From contig NZ_JALBWV010000004.1 in the NCBI RefSeq assembly GCF_022678645.1, positions 62,001 to 126,000 on the forward strand: a DNA stretch of 64,000 bases, written 5' to 3'. This document shows, piece after piece, positions 1-8,279 of the stretch (position 1 is the first letter of the stretch; each line of letters starts with the position of its first letter). The notes below the pieces were generated by a model. It saw only the letters and a list, made by a program, of their open reading frames with translations. It did not search any database and was not told the DNA's origin. The stretch is from Saccharopolyspora soli. Lineage in GTDB: Bacteria; Actinomycetota; Actinomycetes; Mycobacteriales; Pseudonocardiaceae. The position numbers were made by a program, and so were the translations under genes.

Positions 1-168
1 GATCTGTTCTTGTTCAGGGCTGAGCTCGCCGGATGGGCTGTCGCCGCGCACCGTCCAGATCAAGGTGCTCATGTTGAGCTCAGTGCGGCGCGAGCTGGTT
101 CGTCCCCTCCGCATGGAGAAGGGGCGAACCAGCCGACCATCGATCGACGAATCATCGTCCTGGCTCAT
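1..168 (-). CDS. cvnC: DUF742 protein CvnC of conservon 1 (partial, cut by window edge)
   Basis: The first 56 codons of a DUF742 protein are present; the rest lies beyond position 1. The N-terminus shows the family hallmark of a short acidic leader followed by RLVRPFSMRRGRT and then LSPEQEQI. DUF742 proteins are winged-helix-like partners encoded between the roadblock protein and the GTPase in actinobacterial conservons. The ATG (168-166) overlaps the stop of the upstream roadblock gene as ATGA, which indicates translational coupling. A cvnD GTPase is expected just outside the window. The identification is firm for so short a fragment because both the motif and the operon position agree. Confidence 0.85.
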   Translation of the reverse strand, partial: MSQDDDSSIDGRLVRPFSMRRGRTSSRRTELNMSTLIWTVRGDSPSGELSPEQEQI

Positions 169-590
169 GGCACAGTGATCTGCTGCCCCGCTGCGGTCCT
201 CGGCGCCGACCCCATGTGCTTGCCGACGCTGGCAACCAGCCGATTCGCGGCGTAGACGACATCCCCGATGTCCGCCCAAGCCGCGCTGACGAGGACCAGC
301 ACGCTGCCCTCCGCCGCGCCGACGAGAACCAGGATCTTGTTCTCGCACTCCAGCACGAGCTGAAGTTGTGCACCGGCGGTGAGCTGCGCTGCCAATCCCT
401 TCCCGATCGACCACATGCCGCTGCCACCGGCCGCCAGCTGCTCGTGAATGTCGTCGCCGTCCTGGGAATGGGCCATCACCAGCCCGTCCGCGCTCACCAG
501 AGCCGCGGAGAGCACGGCGCCTTGAGTCTCCTGGACCATGTGGTCGAGCATGCCGCTCAGTTGGGCCCGCGTCGCCGACGATATCTTCAC
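165..590 (-). CDS. cvnB: Roadblock/LC7 domain protein CvnB of conservon 1
   Basis: About 141 residues forming a single roadblock/LC7 domain (for example GAVLSAALVSADGLVMAHS near the N-terminus, then a hydrophobic strand ENKILVLVGA). Roadblock proteins of this type are thought to act as accessory or activating partners of the conservon GTPase. I chose the GTG at 590-588, preceded by GGAGAGAG, whose GTGA overlaps the stop of the sensor gene. A longer frame begins at 644 but would run into the upstream gene. Its own stop overlaps the ATG of cvnC, so A, B and C are translationally linked. Cytoplasmic or membrane-associated; no signal peptide. Confidence 0.88.
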   Translation of the reverse strand: MKISSATRAQLSGMLDHMVQETQGAVLSAALVSADGLVMAHSQDGDDIHEQLAAGGSGMWSIGKGLAAQLTAGAQLQLVLECENKILVLVGAAEGSVLVLVSAAWADIGDVVYAANRLVASVGKHMGSAPRTAAGQQITVP

Positions 591-3232
591 TGTTCGCTCT
601 CTCCGTTCTGTCCATGTGCTCCGCTGCGGATCCGCCCAGCCCATGCCTTCCGCATCAGATTCGCCGCGGTATCTGGGGTGCGCTCATCCGACCAGGGCAG
701 TTCGTTGGTGACCGTGGTGGTTGGCTCGTGGAGGAGCTGCGGGTTCAGTTGTGCTCTCGGCGTGCGTTTCGGCAGCGGCGCCCGACCTTGCGATGCCTGC
801 GGCCGAGCGGCAGCACGGTCCGGCGCGTCAGCGTGCGCGGCTCTCTTCGGTGACGGCTGATCGGTCGCCACTCCTGGGAGTGTTCCGCTGAGCCATTTCG
901 TGTTCGGCTCCGCCACCGGTTCGGGATCGGCCGCCGACGGCTCGGTCCAGATCCGATTGCGGTGCCTCCCGGATTCGTAGTGCGGATCGATGGCGCCATG
1001 CTCGGCCGTCCCGTTGGACCTCGACGAACGGTCGTCGTTCACGGAGCGCTGGGGTCGTTGTCGGCGACGCCGCGAGGGGGACGGCGAAATCCCATTGTCC
1101 CCCTGGCCAGGAACCAGCGTCCGGACCATGGCGTTGTCACGTGGCTCATCGCTGGAGTCCTCGCGATCGATCAACTTCTCCGGGATGGAAACGGTCGCTC
1201 GGGTCCCACCGAGGTAGACCTGTTCCAGGTCGACCCGGATCCCGTGCTTGGTAGCCAGCCGGGCGACCACGAAATGGCCTTTCCGGTCGGTATTTCCGAG
1301 AGCGATCAGATCGAACTGCGACCGACCGGCGAACAAGTCGTTGGCGTGTTCGAGATCGCGATCCGCCATGCCGATGCCTTGATCTTCGATTCGCACCACG
1401 ATACCGCGCGACCGAGGCTCGACCTGCACCCGGACCGTGTCTTGCGAGAACAACGTGGCGTTGTCGATCAACTCGGCGAGCAGGTGCATGACGTCCGCCA
1501 CGGCCGACGGCACGAGCGAAACGTTCGGAATCTGGTCGTAGTGCACGCGGGTGTAGTTCTCGGTCTCGTCCCCCGCTGCGCGAACGACCTGCGGGAGCGC
1601 GACCGGCTTGCTCCACCGACGCCCAGGGGCTTCGCCACCGAGGATCAGCACGTTCTCGTTGTGCCGACGGATCTTGGTGAGTCCCCGGTCGATCTCGAAG
1701 ACGTAATCCATTGCCGTCTCCGGCAATTCCTCGATCTTCACGAGTTCGTCGACGTTCTTGAGACCGTTGTTGATGGGCACCTTGTTCCGACGGGCCAGCT
1801 TGACCAGGACGGACCGCATGCCCTCCTGCGCCCGGAAGTGTTCGAGGCTGCGATTCACCGCGATCTCGACGACACCGTCGAAGGTCTTCTTCACCATCGC
1901 AACTTCGTCGCTGCCATATTTCTGGGAGGGCAGCATCGAGGTGATATCACGTAGGTCGCCGCGACCCATCCGAGCGAAGATGTCCGGAAGAAGTTTGTCG
2001 GAAACCCGCTCCATGTCGGCCAGCAGGTACTTGAACCGCCGATTCAGCGCGGTCACGTTCTTCCGCGATCGGCGCCCTGCCACGACCGCGATCCCGACGA
2101 CGAGCACGCCGACGATCAGGATGTTCCAAATATTGCGCCAGCCTTGATTCCAACCGGCCAACGAAGCGTAATCCGCCTGGGCGACAACCAGGTCGTTCAG
2201 ATCGTTCGACACCTGTTCGGTCAGGCCGACCCATTCCTGCAGGCTGACCGGAGGAACAGCGGCGGAGCCCGGCGCGCCCCCGGCGCTCGGCCAAGGCCCG
2301 TGCGCGACCAACTGGTTCTCCAGCGCGGTCAGGCGCCGCCAGTTGTCCGTCGTGGTGATTCGCTGCCGCAAGTCACTCACGTGCGGCGGAGCGACCGGCG
2401 ACGGCGTCTCGACGTCGTAGTGGTAGACGTTCACCAGCCGCACGAACTGTTCGTAGTGCGCTTGATCGAACGAGCGCGTCTCCAGGGCGGCCGACACCAG
2501 GGATGCCGCCCTCTGCTGGCGGTCAGCGGCTTGGAACCACTCCATTGCCTGGATGCCGCCCTGCGCCACGATCGGGTCCGGGAAAGTCCGCGCCTGCGTG
2601 TTGAACATGTCGCCGCCAGCGTCCACGATCCTGTTGTAGGCGGCGTAGATCTCGTCCTGGTTGAGCTGGCGGCCATCGACGCGGGCGCGCAGCACGTCGA
2701 GATCCGCACCGCGCTGCAGCAGCGTGTCCAAGCGGGTTCTGATCGGCTCCGCGGGCGGTGCGACCTTCAGAATCCATTGCTCGTCCGTGGCCTGCCGGAC
2801 CTGCGATAACAGCTTGTCCGTCTGTTCGCGCTGGTTCCGCAGTTCCTGAGGATCGCTGCTGGTGGGGCTCAGCAGGTAGTGCAGACTGCTCGTTCGCTCC
2901 TTCGCCACCGAGGCCAAGAAGCCGACCGCGGGTATTGAAATGTTCTGCACGCTGCCCGTGATCAGCACCATTCCAGCCGCGATCGGGAATGTCAGTGCCG
3001 CGGCGATGATCAGCCCAACGACGAAGGCACCTGTCTGCCACCACCAGGCGGCACTCAGCCGCCGCTTCAGGCTGACGTCGCTGACTCGATCATCGGAGGA
3101 GCGCGGCGCGCGGATACCGCGTCGGCGTAGGCGATTCAGCGGTCCACGAGCCCGGTTCGCACCGGTTCGCTGGCCACGGGGCGCGTCTGCGGAGGACTCT
3201 GGCGGCGGCTCCGGGGTGGTTTCCGTGTTCAC
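587..3232 (-). CDS. cvnA: Conservon 1 sensor-histidine-kinase-like ATPase CvnA with nitrate/nitrite-sensing-type ectodomain
   Basis: An 881-residue membrane protein. A basic proline-rich N-terminus precedes TM1 (about residues 63-93). A roughly 270-residue helical extracytoplasmic region resembling the NIT sensing domain follows, then TM2 (about 367-387). A HAMP-like linker leads to a GHKL ATPase domain with an N-box (ELIDNATLFS, about 587-596) and a G-box (EDQGIGM, about 616-622). The phospho-acceptor H-box is replaced by IRRHNEN, as is usual for CvnA-type proteins, so classical phosphotransfer is doubtful. The C-terminal 200 residues are disordered, rich in Pro, Arg and Ser. It starts at GTG 3232 with GGAG 8 nt upstream and heads the operon cvnA-B-C. 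Confidence 0.88.
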   Translation of the reverse strand: MNTETTPEPPPESSADAPRGQRTGANRARGPLNRLRRRGIRAPRSSDDRVSDVSLKRRLSAAWWWQTGAFVVGLIIAAALTFPIAAGMVLITGSVQNISIPAVGFLASVAKERTSSLHYLLSPTSSDPQELRNQREQTDKLLSQVRQATDEQWILKVAPPAEPIRTRLDTLLQRGADLDVLRARVDGRQLNQDEIYAAYNRIVDAGGDMFNTQARTFPDPIVAQGGIQAMEWFQAADRQQRAASLVSAALETRSFDQAHYEQFVRLVNVYHYDVETPSPVAPPHVSDLRQRITTTDNWRRLTALENQLVAHGPWPSAGGAPGSAAVPPVSLQEWVGLTEQVSNDLNDLVVAQADYASLAGWNQGWRNIWNILIVGVLVVGIAVVAGRRSRKNVTALNRRFKYLLADMERVSDKLLPDIFARMGRGDLRDITSMLPSQKYGSDEVAMVKKTFDGVVEIAVNRSLEHFRAQEGMRSVLVKLARRNKVPINNGLKNVDELVKIEELPETAMDYVFEIDRGLTKIRRHNENVLILGGEAPGRRWSKPVALPQVVRAAGDETENYTRVHYDQIPNVSLVPSAVADVMHLLAELIDNATLFSQDTVRVQVEPRSRGIVVRIEDQGIGMADRDLEHANDLFAGRSQFDLIALGNTDRKGHFVVARLATKHGIRVDLEQVYLGGTRATVSIPEKLIDREDSSDEPRDNAMVRTLVPGQGDNGISPSPSRRRRQRPQRSVNDDRSSRSNGTAEHGAIDPHYESGRHRNRIWTEPSAADPEPVAEPNTKWLSGTLPGVATDQPSPKRAAHADAPDRAAARPQASQGRAPLPKRTPRAQLNPQLLHEPTTTVTNELPWSDERTPDTAANLMRKAWAGRIRSGAHGQNGESEQ

Positions 3233-4152
3233 AGTGCTCCATTAGTTGGCATGCGCACCCGTTTGCTGGTGCAGAAAGACATGTGTGGTCGCGATGAATG
3301 AGCGCTGGACCGCGCAATGGGGACCTTCGGGGGGGTTCAGCCCGACGCCACGCTCGGCTTGGCGGCCCGCGTGCTCGGCGGCGGCGCCAGCCTGGCTGCT
3401 GTCGAACGTTACAAACTTCGTCATCGTCCGTAGTCCATCATCCGTGCACGTGCGAACGGCAGCCCCGAACTGTCGTACAGAATCAGGCCGAGAATGTAGC
3501 ACAACAAGATCATTGAAGATACACAACCCGCAAGATCGCACGTATACTGAACATTCGGCCGTTTGCCCAAGTCGCCATGCTTCAAACGGCGGTACCACAA
3601 CGGCCTTTCACGACTCAGGGCGCACAGAGATCGGCGATCATCCAGGCTGACAACGAGTTTCGGCAAAGACGTCAGACGGACCATGCGCGCTATATTGACC
3701 AGGGCCCGGCGCCGAACATCCTGCGACACTCTATCCAAGAGCAGCGGAGCCCGGCAGCCTGTCCGCGGCGACGCGCAGGTGTACGACCTGGCCATGGACA
3801 CCTGGACCAACGATGTTTGGGATGGGGTGGGCCTTTCAGGGCGTCAGTACCCAACCTGCGATCATGGGCGGCAGTGCTGGTGGTGGCCAGGCATGCCGAT
3901 TGACGGCACGTAGTCGTCAGTTGTTCTACCCAGGCCGACGAGCAGTGACGACGAGATGGTGCAGGGCTGGGCGAGTGGAGGTGACCGTGCACTCGTGTCG
4001 AACCGCGCGGGTCGTCGTCGGGCCGTGGATCCAATGGCCACCCCGCAGGTCCCAGTGGAGGTGTTCGCCCCACGCCCTGCGGACACTGGCAGGACGGACG
4101 TGACGGTGACAGCCTGTCCACTCTGTTCTATGCACGATAACTGCGCACAGGG
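3233..4152. other. Intergenic region, no gene seen
   Basis: This 920-bp gap separates divergently transcribed cvnA of conservon 1 and the GAF gene. Several short open frames cross it on both strands, but none has a good ribosome binding site, family motif or consistent codon bias. Base composition drops to lower GC around 3410-3560, which fits the promoter area of cvnA. No copy of the dispersed palindromic repeat and no obvious inverted repeat was found here. Confidence 0.5.
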
Positions 4153-4743
4153 ATGGAGTTCTTCTTGAGTACCTACGATCCCCAGGGGACGATCACCTTC
4201 GACGCCTACGGCAATCGCATGCTGGAGCCGCAAGAGCCCGACCACGTCGTGCGATCGCGAGTAGCTCGGCTACGGGAGCTCGGTTTGCTGGGCCTGCAGC
4301 GGGACGAGCAGTTCTGCGATTTCGCGGCGAAGATCACGAGAGCGTTCAACGCTGCTGTTGCGGTGGTCAACATCTTCGACGACAAGAATCAAACTTTCGT
4401 CGGCGCCCACATACAAGCGGGAGGAGATGCTTCGAGCCTCACGAGCATGCCGAAGAACGTTGGTTGGTGCCCGCACACGCTAGCGCGGAGAAAAGCGTTT
4501 CCACTCGGTGATGTCATGGACTATCCGCGTTTCGCGGGGAACGTGCTGGTCGACGAGATGAACGCGAGGGCCTATCTCGGGGCGCCACTGATCGACGACA
4601 CCGGCACCGCCTTGGGCACGGTCTGCGTGGTGGACATCGAGAAACGCGACTGGAACAACTCCGACGTGCAAACCATCAAGAAATTCGCCGGAGACGTGGT
4701 GCAGGGGATCTACGATCGGCAAGGTGGGATTGTGTTGCCCTGA
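4153..4743 (+). CDS. GAF domain protein
   Basis: A soluble protein of up to 196 residues made almost entirely of one GAF domain. An N-terminal helix (VRSRVARLRELGLLGLQRD) is followed by a core with AVAVVNIFDDKNQTFVGAHI, the Cys-containing segment VGWCPHTL, YLGAPLIDDTGTALGTVCVVD and a closing helix. GAF domains bind small ligands or chromophores and often serve as input modules; no output domain is attached. The ATG at 4153 has a poor upstream site, whereas TTG at 4165 has GGATGGAG about 6 nt upstream and may be the true start. It is monocistronic, between a conservon and an acyl-CoA dehydrogenase. The ligand cannot be told from sequence. Confidence 0.8.
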   Translation: MEFFLSTYDPQGTITFDAYGNRMLEPQEPDHVVRSRVARLRELGLLGLQRDEQFCDFAAKITRAFNAAVAVVNIFDDKNQTFVGAHIQAGGDASSLTSMPKNVGWCPHTLARRKAFPLGDVMDYPRFAGNVLVDEMNARAYLGAPLIDDTGTALGTVCVVDIEKRDWNNSDVQTIKKFAGDVVQGIYDRQGGIVLP

Positions 4744-4878
4744 TCGCCGACCCCGCAGTGCAGCCCGCGTGGGCTGACGTACATCAGTCCGCGCGAGCCG
4801 CACCGCTTGCAGGTCATCGTTGTGCGGCGGGATCACGGCGTCGACGGCAGACCTCGGATCGCGCAGCAGTGGTCGCCG

Positions 4879-6492
4879 TCAACGCACGAGCAGCGGATCC
4901 ACCCAGTGTTCTTCGTCCGGCCTGCGCTGGTCGATCTCACCGATCGTCTTCTCGTACCCAGCGATATGGCTCAACAGACTCGACCGAGTCGGGAGCTCCA
5001 GCCCTACGTCGCGCCGTGCTTCCCTCAGCCGCTGGCGCAGTTTGTGCTCGCACCACTGGGCTGTGTACTCGTGCATCGGGGATCGGGTCGCCGTCGAACT
5101 TGTCAATGCTGCTAGGACAGACCAGCACAGCAGGTCTCCGAGCACGTTGTGGAGGATGTGCTGCTCCTCCTGCTTGGTGGCGGCGTGGCGGGTGGTGAAC
5201 GAAGCGGCCTCGTCGATGAGGTTGGTTACCTGCGGGGACGCGGGGAGGGCGTGGACGATCTCGGCGAAGCTGGCCGGGTTGCGGTGGATCATCTTCCCGA
5301 CGTAGACGGTGATGGCCTCGGTCGCTCCTTCGAAGATCCGGAAGAGGCGGTAATCCCGGAAGAACGGCCCGAGGATGTTCGTGTCCAGGAAGCCCCGCGC
5401 TCCCAGCGTCTGCAAGCTGCGGTCGACGACGGTGAACATCTCTTCTGTCGCGACGATTTTCGCGACGAAGTACAGCAGCTCTGGCGGCTGCACGCCCATG
5501 TCGAGCTGGGACGTGATGTGATCGAGCAGTGTCTCCACCGCCTGTGTTGCGGCCACCGCGTCAGTGAGAATCTGCTGGGTCCGGCCATTGTCCACCAGCA
5601 GGCCCGTGGCGACGGTCCGGCGTGTGGCGTATCGCGCCGCCACCTCCAGTGATCGTTTCATCGCTCCGATGCTGCCTGCGGCGAGAACGAGCCGCGCGAG
5701 CATGAATGCCGCGTTCGCGGCATTGATCCCCTCGTCTTCAGCGCCGAGCCTCCAGTCCGCTGGCACTCGCATGTCCTTGAAGGTCAAGGTGTTCTGCGGC
5801 ACAGCCTTCAGGCCCAAGGTCAGCACCTCGGGGCCAGCGGTGAAACCAGGGGTGGTGGTGTCGACGACGAAGCCGGTATATCCCAGTGGCTTGCCGTGCT
5901 CGTCGTAGAGCCGGGTGAAGACGTTCAGGTACCTGGAAGCGGCGCCGAGGCTGATCCACCGCTTCGTACCGTTGATCGTATAGCTGCCATCCTGGTTCCT
6001 GGTCGCACGGGTGGTCATGCCGCGCAGGTTCGAGCCCATGCCAGGTTCGCTGGCCGCGCTCGTGGTCAGGCTTTTCCCCTGAGCCAGCAACGGAAGGATG
6101 TCCGCTTTGACGCTTTCAGACGCGTGCTGCATGATCGGCGGGATGCCGACCGCGTTCTGCACGGCGGTCATGACGAACAGGTTGCAGTCGATGGCTCCGA
6201 GTTGTTCCATAATCCGGAAAGTGTCTCGGTAGCTTAATTCCTGTCCCTGGTACTGGCGTGGAACTTGGAGTCCCAACAGTCCGACGCTGGCGAAATCGGG
6301 CACTACGCCGAGGTCGATGGATCGACGTTCGTCCATTCGTCGCGAATCGAGTCGTTCCCGCGCGTACCAGCGGAGAAACTCCAGTATTTCCACGGCTTTG
6401 CTGGACAACATTGCGGTTTCAGCAGGGGAGGTTAAGCCTAGTTCTTCATTCGAGGTCCCGTTGAAAGCGCGCTCGTTTAAGCCTGATGTCAC
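4879..6492 (-). CDS. Acyl-CoA dehydrogenase family protein
   Basis: About 537 residues with the acyl-CoA dehydrogenase fold. The N-terminal helical domain contains GLLGLQVPRQYQGQELSYRD. The middle beta domain has the FAD/substrate region TTSAASEPGMGSNLRG and INGTKRWISLG. The C-terminal helical domain has LGARGFLDTNILGPFFRDYR and IFEGATEAITVYVGKMI, as in the flavin-binding end of the family. It has about 100 extra residues after the canonical fold, so it is longer than the usual 380-400. Such enzymes oxidise acyl-CoA or carrier-bound acyl chains at the alpha-beta position. I prefer GTG at 6492 (GGAGGAG just upstream); ATG 6537 and TTG 6624 are in-frame alternatives. The substrate is unknown and no electron-transfer partner is adjacent. 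Confidence 0.85.
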   Translation of the reverse strand: MTSGLNERAFNGTSNEELGLTSPAETAMLSSKAVEILEFLRWYARERLDSRRMDERRSIDLGVVPDFASVGLLGLQVPRQYQGQELSYRDTFRIMEQLGAIDCNLFVMTAVQNAVGIPPIMQHASESVKADILPLLAQGKSLTTSAASEPGMGSNLRGMTTRATRNQDGSYTINGTKRWISLGAASRYLNVFTRLYDEHGKPLGYTGFVVDTTTPGFTAGPEVLTLGLKAVPQNTLTFKDMRVPADWRLGAEDEGINAANAAFMLARLVLAAGSIGAMKRSLEVAARYATRRTVATGLLVDNGRTQQILTDAVAATQAVETLLDHITSQLDMGVQPPELLYFVAKIVATEEMFTVVDRSLQTLGARGFLDTNILGPFFRDYRLFRIFEGATEAITVYVGKMIHRNPASFAEIVHALPASPQVTNLIDEAASFTTRHAATKQEEQHILHNVLGDLLCWSVLAALTSSTATRSPMHEYTAQWCEHKLRQRLREARRDVGLELPTRSSLLSHIAGYEKTIGEIDQRRPDEEHWVDPLLVR

Positions 6493-6773
6493 TGCTCCTC
6501 CGGTGGACTTGGTGCGACCGCGTCGGAAGGTGTACATGGAGTCACACGGTACGTCAGCGTATGTTCCGATAGTACCGGCACTTGGGGATGCGGCTCCGTG
6601 GAGTTCGTGACAGAACGGAGTCAACGGAGACGATTCTCCTACGTGGATCGACCTAGTAACGCTTTAATGCCCGCAGACGATGATAGGTGGCGATTTACAT
6701 TTGTCCACAAAGGACATTAAGGCTCACGCAACGATTCGCCCTCCGTCGACGCACACCGCGGGTGCCGGAAAAC

Positions 6774-6808
6774 GCCGCTGAGGCTGCCGAACTGGCAGCC
6801 TCAACGGC
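6774..6808. terminator. Strong hairpin between cvnD of conservon 2 and the acyl-CoA dehydrogenase gene
   Basis: Two perfect 10-nt arms, TGAGGCTGCC (6779-6788) and GGCAGCCTCA (6794-6803), enclose a 5-nt loop. Each is extended by a further four pairs (GCCG/CGGC) after a single C/A mismatch. It lies about 60 bp past the stop of the GTPase gene and upstream of the next minus-strand gene. There is no clear T-tract, which is common for GC-rich actinomycete terminators. Confidence 0.75.
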
Positions 6809-6867
6809 GATGGCCGAGCGTGTCGAAGGTGGTCACGAGGGCCTTCCTGCCACTGTGGGCATGCCGT

Positions 6868-7440
6868 CTACGCGGGACGTGTTGCGAGGACGTGCTCGGT
6901 CAGGTGGATCAGCATCGACGCCGCGGAGCGCTTGTCGCGGGCGTCGCACATCATGATCGGCACGTGGCGCTTGATGTCCAACGCTTCGCGCACCTCCTCG
7001 GGTTGGTACCGAAAGCCGCCGTCGAATTCGTTGACCGCGACCAGGAAGTCGATGCCGCGCCGTTCGAAGAACTCGACTGCGGCGAAGCAGTCCTCCAGTC
7101 TCCGGGTGTCGGCGAGGACGATCGCTCCCAGAGCCCCGCGCACCAGGTCGTCCCACATGAACCAGAACCGCTCCTGTCCGGGGGTGCCGAACAGGAAGAG
7201 GACGAGGTTCTGCGGGTTGAAGGTGATGCGCCCGAAGTCCATGGCGACGGTGGTGGTGGTCTTGTCGCCCACGCCCGCCAGGTCGTCGGTGCCGACGCTG
7301 GCGATGGTGAGCGTCTCCTCCGTCGTCAGCGGTTCGATCTCGCTGACCGACCGGACGAACGTGGTCTTTCCGACGCCGAACCCGCCCGCGATGAGGAACT
7401 TGAACGCGGTCGGGAACGCCTCAGAGTTGTTGGAGACCAA
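6868..7440 (-). CDS. cvnD: Small GTPase CvnD of conservon 2
   Basis: About 190 residues, the normal length for the conservon GTPases (ATP/GTP-binding proteins of the MglA/Ras-like group). The P-loop GGFGVGKTT lies near residue 20, the switch II motif is GTPGQERFWFMWDD, the G4 motif is NEFD and the final helix ends the domain. The start TTG at 7440 has GGAGG about 10 nt upstream and lies inside the end of cvnC, a 20-bp overlap; a longer frame to 7707 only shadows cvnC. It is the last gene of the A-B-C-D operon and is followed by a strong hairpin. It is probably the switch that the roadblock and DUF742 partners regulate. Confidence 0.88.
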   Translation of the reverse strand: MVSNNSEAFPTAFKFLIAGGFGVGKTTFVRSVSEIEPLTTEETLTIASVGTDDLAGVGDKTTTTVAMDFGRITFNPQNLVLFLFGTPGQERFWFMWDDLVRGALGAIVLADTRRLEDCFAAVEFFERRGIDFLVAVNEFDGGFRYQPEEVREALDIKRHVPIMMCDARDKRSAASMLIHLTEHVLATRPA

Positions 7441-7786
7441 GGAGCAACGCCTCCAGTTGTTCTCGATCGGGCACGTCGTCGGGGACACGGGTGGTGACGG
7501 CTCCCCAGTCGATGAGGTCGGAGAGCAGGACCTTGGTGACCACGGCGGGCTGCCGCAGGTGGGCCGCGACCTCAGCGACTGAGGTGGCGAACTGACAGAG
7601 TTCCAGCATTTTGGCGTGCACGGGCTCGATCCGCTCGGGCGCCAGTCTGCCGGTAGACCGGACCATCGACTGCAGCGTGAGCTTGGCAGTCGGCTTGGTT
7701 CGGCCATTGGTGAGCGAGTACGGACGCAGCAGGGGACCGGCCTCGTTGTCGAGCCAAAGTTTGTCCGGGGGAACCGACATGATCAC
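7421..7786 (-). CDS. cvnC: DUF742 protein CvnC of conservon 2
   Basis: 121 residues with the complete DUF742 pattern. LLRPYSLTNGRT lies near the N-terminus, LAPERIEPVHAKMLELCQFATSVAEVAAHL is the helix-turn-helix-like centre, and PAVVTKVLLSDLIDWGAV follows. The GTG start at 7786 overlaps the roadblock stop; an ATG two codons later is an alternative. The gene overlaps cvnD by 20 bp. The domain is winged-helix-like, but a protein-binding role within the conservon complex is generally proposed rather than operator binding. Confidence 0.87.
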   Translation of the reverse strand: MIMSVPPDKLWLDNEAGPLLRPYSLTNGRTKPTAKLTLQSMVRSTGRLAPERIEPVHAKMLELCQFATSVAEVAAHLRQPAVVTKVLLSDLIDWGAVTTRVPDDVPDREQLEALLLGLQQL

Positions 7787-8220
7787 CCACCCAGGTCGGC
7801 CACACCTGACGCGGTCGGTTGCCGCGTTGGCGTGGTCAGATGCGCAGGAACCCGTTTGACGAGTTGGGCGATTTCGTAGCCGAGCACACTGGCGTCGGCG
7901 TCCGGGGACGTGAGGACGACGAGGACCGCGCCAGGACCGGCTGCCGAAACGAAGAACACGAGGCCGTCGAATTCCGCTACGACCTGGCGGACGCCGTCAC
8001 CCGCGCCGAAGCGGCGTCCCCCGTTGCGAGCGAGGGAGCATTGCGCAGCGGCCCACGCGGCGAGAGCATCCGCATCGTCGGAATCCAGACCGTGGTAGTA
8101 CCGCTTCAGCCCGTCTGTGGACGCGAGGAGCGCACAGCGGGTGTGCGGGACTCGACGAAGCAGGTCCGCGAGCAACCAACTGAGATCCGATGCCTGGCCA
8201 GCGGCCACATCATTGGCCAT
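7783..8220 (-). CDS. cvnB: Roadblock/LC7 domain protein CvnB of conservon 2
   Basis: 145 residues, one roadblock/LC7 domain. DLSWLLADLLRRVPHTRCAL starts the domain, then STDGLKRYYHGL, and the strand GAVLVVLTSPDADASVLGYE with the conserved final helix. The ATG at 8220 has AAGGAG about 10 nt upstream. The stop overlaps the cvnC start. It lies 59 bp downstream of cvnA2, so it is in the same transcript but not translationally coupled to it. Expected to work with the conservon GTPase. Confidence 0.87.
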   Translation of the reverse strand: MANDVAAGQASDLSWLLADLLRRVPHTRCALLASTDGLKRYYHGLDSDDADALAAWAAAQCSLARNGGRRFGAGDGVRQVVAEFDGLVFFVSAAGPGAVLVVLTSPDADASVLGYEIAQLVKRVPAHLTTPTRQPTASGVADLGG

Positions 8221-8279
8221 GGATAGATGTCTCCTTGAAATCAATGCGGGGAGGACGAGTGGCGGTGCGCTCGGGCCGG

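Noticed and set aside
3421-3810. A 129-codon minus-strand frame upstream of cvnA1
   Set aside because: No motif or ribosome site, and mixed hydrophobicity; probably chance.
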